Source of the DNA: Ignavibacteriales bacterium
GTDB lineage: Bacteria; Bacteroidota; Ignavibacteria; Ignavibacteriales; Ignavibacteriaceae
Assembly: GCA_003142915.1 (NCBI GenBank)
Contig: PLNZ01000266.1
Span: 1,195 to 10,973, forward strand
Direction: 5' to 3'
Length of the DNA stretch: 9,779 nt
The position numbers and the translations under genes are program-made. Below, in pieces: positions 8,843 through 9,779 of this stretch (position 1 is its first letter; each line of letters begins with the position of its first letter). Below the pieces are notes generated by a model. That model searched no databases. It was not told the DNA's origin and worked only from the letters and a program-made list of their open reading frames with translations.

Positions 8843-9318
8843 ACTTCGTTTTCGTTAAGCGCTTTATCTAATTTTTGCTCTTCATCAAGTGAAAGAAATT
8901 TTTCGAGGTCATTTATTAAGACAATATTAGTTTCAATTTTTGCCACCCCGGAAAGATAACCTGCATACGGGAATGCTTCTTCAGCATCTACAACTTGATT
9001 GTCGTTAAGTTCATAAACACCAACAACTGAATCCACTACAAGCACAACAAACCGTTTTGATGTTCGTGCAATAATAAATTGATTTTCTAAATTTATTTCA
9101 TGAGACTGCAGGTGAAACCGTTTGCGAATATCAATAACCGGTATTATCTCCCCTTGAAAATTTATAACACCCAAAACTATATCCGGAGCTTTCGGTAAAG
9201 GAGTAATTTCAACCGCCCGGATTATCCTTTCAACTGCGGATAAGTTAAGCGCATATCCCGGTTCATCGAGACTGAACAAAACAATTTTTTGGTTATCAAT
9301 ATTTTTGAGATTATTCAT
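8839..9318 (-). CDS. cheW: CheW-family coupling protein, short form (WspB-like)
   Basis: The 159-residue single CheW domain begins at about residue 10 (QKIVLFSLDEPGYAL). It keeps the interior pattern PDIVLGVINFQGEIIPVIDIRKRF (read in two parts, 45-56 and 57-68), the VVLVVDSVVGVYEL strand region and the C-terminal LSGVAKIE...IVLINDLEKFL segment. The Arg normally found in the NxRG motif (Arg62 of E. coli CheW) is Gln55 here (NFQG, codon CAA), whereas the second CheW of this operon keeps Arg. The N-terminus is short, so the protein is a bare adaptor linking receptor and CheA. It is the first intact gene of the operon. Its ATG overlaps the stop of a 21-codon receiver-like ORF as ATGA, and its own stop overlaps the cheR start the same way. 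Confidence 0.93.
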   Translation of the reverse strand: MNNLKNIDNQKIVLFSLDEPGYALNLSAVERIIRAVEITPLPKAPDIVLGVINFQGEIIPVIDIRKRFHLQSHEINLENQFIIARTSKRFVVLVVDSVVGVYELNDNQVVDAEEAFPYAGYLSGVAKIETNIVLINDLEKFLSLDEEQKLDKALNENEV

Positions 9319-9380
9319 CTCAAAGATTCTTTAATTCTATCGCGAAGCAGCGCGGAATCATCGGTAATTACTATTTTCAT
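9315..9380 (-). pseudogene. Truncated response-regulator receiver remnant, or upstream leader ORF, before cheW
   Basis: Reading leftwards from an ATG at 9380, 21 codons encode MKIVITDDSALLRDRIKES followed by L, R and a TGA stop at 9317-9315. This is the beta1 strand, acidic pair (D7, D8), DDS turn and helix 1 of a CheY/NarL-type receiver. Everything after it, including the phospho-acceptor, is missing. The TGA overlaps the cheW ATG as ATGA, the same junction used elsewhere in the operon. No receiver sequence continues in the other frames, because the DNA that follows is cheW. It cannot work as a receiver. It is either what remains of a regulator gene that once headed the operon or a short translated leader feeding ribosomes into cheW. 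An A-rich AAAAGAAATGGAAA precedes the ATG. Confidence 0.6.
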
Positions 9381-9557
9381 TTTCCATTTCTTTTAGTGCA
9401 ATGGCTAAATAGAGAAAAAGAAGCTATGTTATTCAGGGTAAAAAGGATATAGGGGAAATGCTGATTTTTATGTAGGGTTTGCCTGACAAACATTAAAATT
9501 CTCACCCGTTTGTGCATTTTGATTTATTTTAATAGGCTATAATCCGCCTCTGGCAGA

Positions 9558-9587
9558 AAAGCCAATAATGTCCGGGCTTTCATTATT
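9558..9587. repeat. Interleaved inverted repeats
   Basis: AAAGCC (9558-9563) is complementary to GGCTTT (9575-9580), and AATAATG (9564-9570) to CATTATT (9581-9587). The two pairs are interleaved rather than nested, so only one stem can form easily at a time. The word AAGCCAATA here recurs on the minus strand in the cheA-cheB spacer (2747-2755). Confidence 0.5.
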
Positions 9588-9620
9588 AACCTCAGAGGTT
9601 TGGCTTCAACCTCCGAGGTT
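9588..9620. repeat. Two tandem palindromes of the form AACCTC-N-GAGGTT
   Basis: Copy one (9588-9600) has A at the centre and copy two (9608-9620) has C; the six-base arms are identical and perfect in both. The copies are separated by seven bases. Each alone could be a dyad operator or a small hairpin. Two near-identical copies side by side look like a repetitive intergenic element. From memory, similar AACCTC/GAGGTT palindromes occur between genes of Bacteroidota-type genomes, but I could not check this. Confidence 0.65.
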
Positions 9621-9733
9621 TAGGTAGACAAATAATAATCTCCCAACTGTTCTGAACCCCGGTAGGGGCGTAATATTTATAACAAAACGATCCCCCTAAA
9701 AAACCACCTCCTGAATCCTGAAAGGATGGCATA

Positions 9734-9758
9734 GTAACGGATATGTGACATCCGTTGC
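9734..9758. repeat. Hairpin-forming inverted repeat
   Basis: GTAACGGAT (9734-9742) pairs with ATCCGTTGC (9750-9758) across a 7-nt loop, with one G-T wobble. It is the strongest simple stem in the window. No T-run follows on either strand, so a complete intrinsic terminator is not supported; it may belong to the repeat-rich block or to a gene beyond the right edge. Confidence 0.55.
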
Positions 9759-9779
9759 CCAATTTGTTCACAATGCCGC

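Larger units (their letters stand above)
9381..9779. other. Non-coding leader region upstream of the operon, rich in short palindromes
   Basis: I see no convincing coding frame in these 399 bp. The half nearest the operon (9381-9540) must carry the promoter, but no clear sigma70-type or Bacteroidota-type (TTG / TAnnTTTG) pair stands out on the minus strand, so none is called. The distal half (9541-9779) is packed with inverted repeats: a paired AACCTCnGAGGTT element (9588-9620), an interleaved repeat (9558-9587), CCCC-GGTA-GGGG (9657-9668), ATCCT-GAA-AGGAT (9715-9727) and a 9-bp hairpin (9734-9758). Such density suggests intergenic repeat elements of the REP type rather than a single regulatory site. 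Confidence 0.55.

Noticed and set aside
9421..9500. TTGTCA-like -35 with a downstream TA-rich -10 on the minus strand
   Set aside because: Spacing to any TAnnnT-like hexamer is too short (about 9-13 bp), and no alternative pair is better than expected in AT-rich DNA.
9558..9587. H-type pseudoknot
   Set aside because: The arms are in the right order, but the crossing loops would have zero length, which is sterically unlikely for stems of 6 and 7 bp.
9734..9758. Intrinsic terminator
   Set aside because: The stem is good, but no T-run follows on either strand.

Overview
The window holds a nearly complete chemosensory (Che-type) operon. Every gene is on the minus strand, so transcription runs from right (about 9.4 kb) to left (position 1). 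DNA is AT-rich, with Lys/Asn/Ile-rich proteins, A-rich leaders and only modest Shine-Dalgarno motifs. Together with the general look of the proteins this suggests a Bacteroidota/Ignavibacteria-like bacterium. That is an impression only, because no taxonomic marker is present.

Layout in transcription order: (1) about 400 bp of non-coding DNA rich in short palindromes (9381-9779); (2) a 21-codon ORF that reads as the start of a response-regulator receiver domain and then stops (9380-9315), overlapping the next gene by ATGA; (3) a short CheW (9318-8839); (4) a CheR methyltransferase with a C-terminal TPR region (8842-7346); (5) a second CheW with a helical, charged N-terminal extension (7349-6714); (6) a membrane methyl-accepting chemoreceptor (6687-5056); (7) a hybrid CheA with a C-terminal receiver and no obvious P2 domain (5035 or 5050 to 2759); (8) a 117-bp spacer with a nested inverted repeat; (9) CheB (2641-1580); (10) a receiver-GAF-PAS protein that runs off the left edge (1583-1). 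Most junctions are tight: ATGA overlaps at four of them, and 5-26 bp gaps around the receptor gene. This implies one transcript with translational coupling; the 117-bp cheA-cheB gap is the exception.

The gene content (two CheWs, CheR-TPR, membrane receptor, CheA-REC, CheB, then a receiver-headed output protein) matches the Wsp-type 'alternative cellular function' class more closely than a flagellar chemotaxis cluster. No cheY, cheD, cheC/cheZ or flagellar gene is seen. In the expected circuit, the receptor and two CheWs control CheA autophosphorylation. CheR and CheB set receptor methylation, and phosphoryl groups pass to the receivers of CheA itself, CheB and the output protein. In the classical wsp operon the last gene is the GGDEF regulator WspR. 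Here it is a receiver-GAF-PAS protein whose catalytic end lies outside the window, so the output is the main unknown. The other notable points are the truncated receiver at the head of the operon and the spacer structure that shares words with the operon leader.
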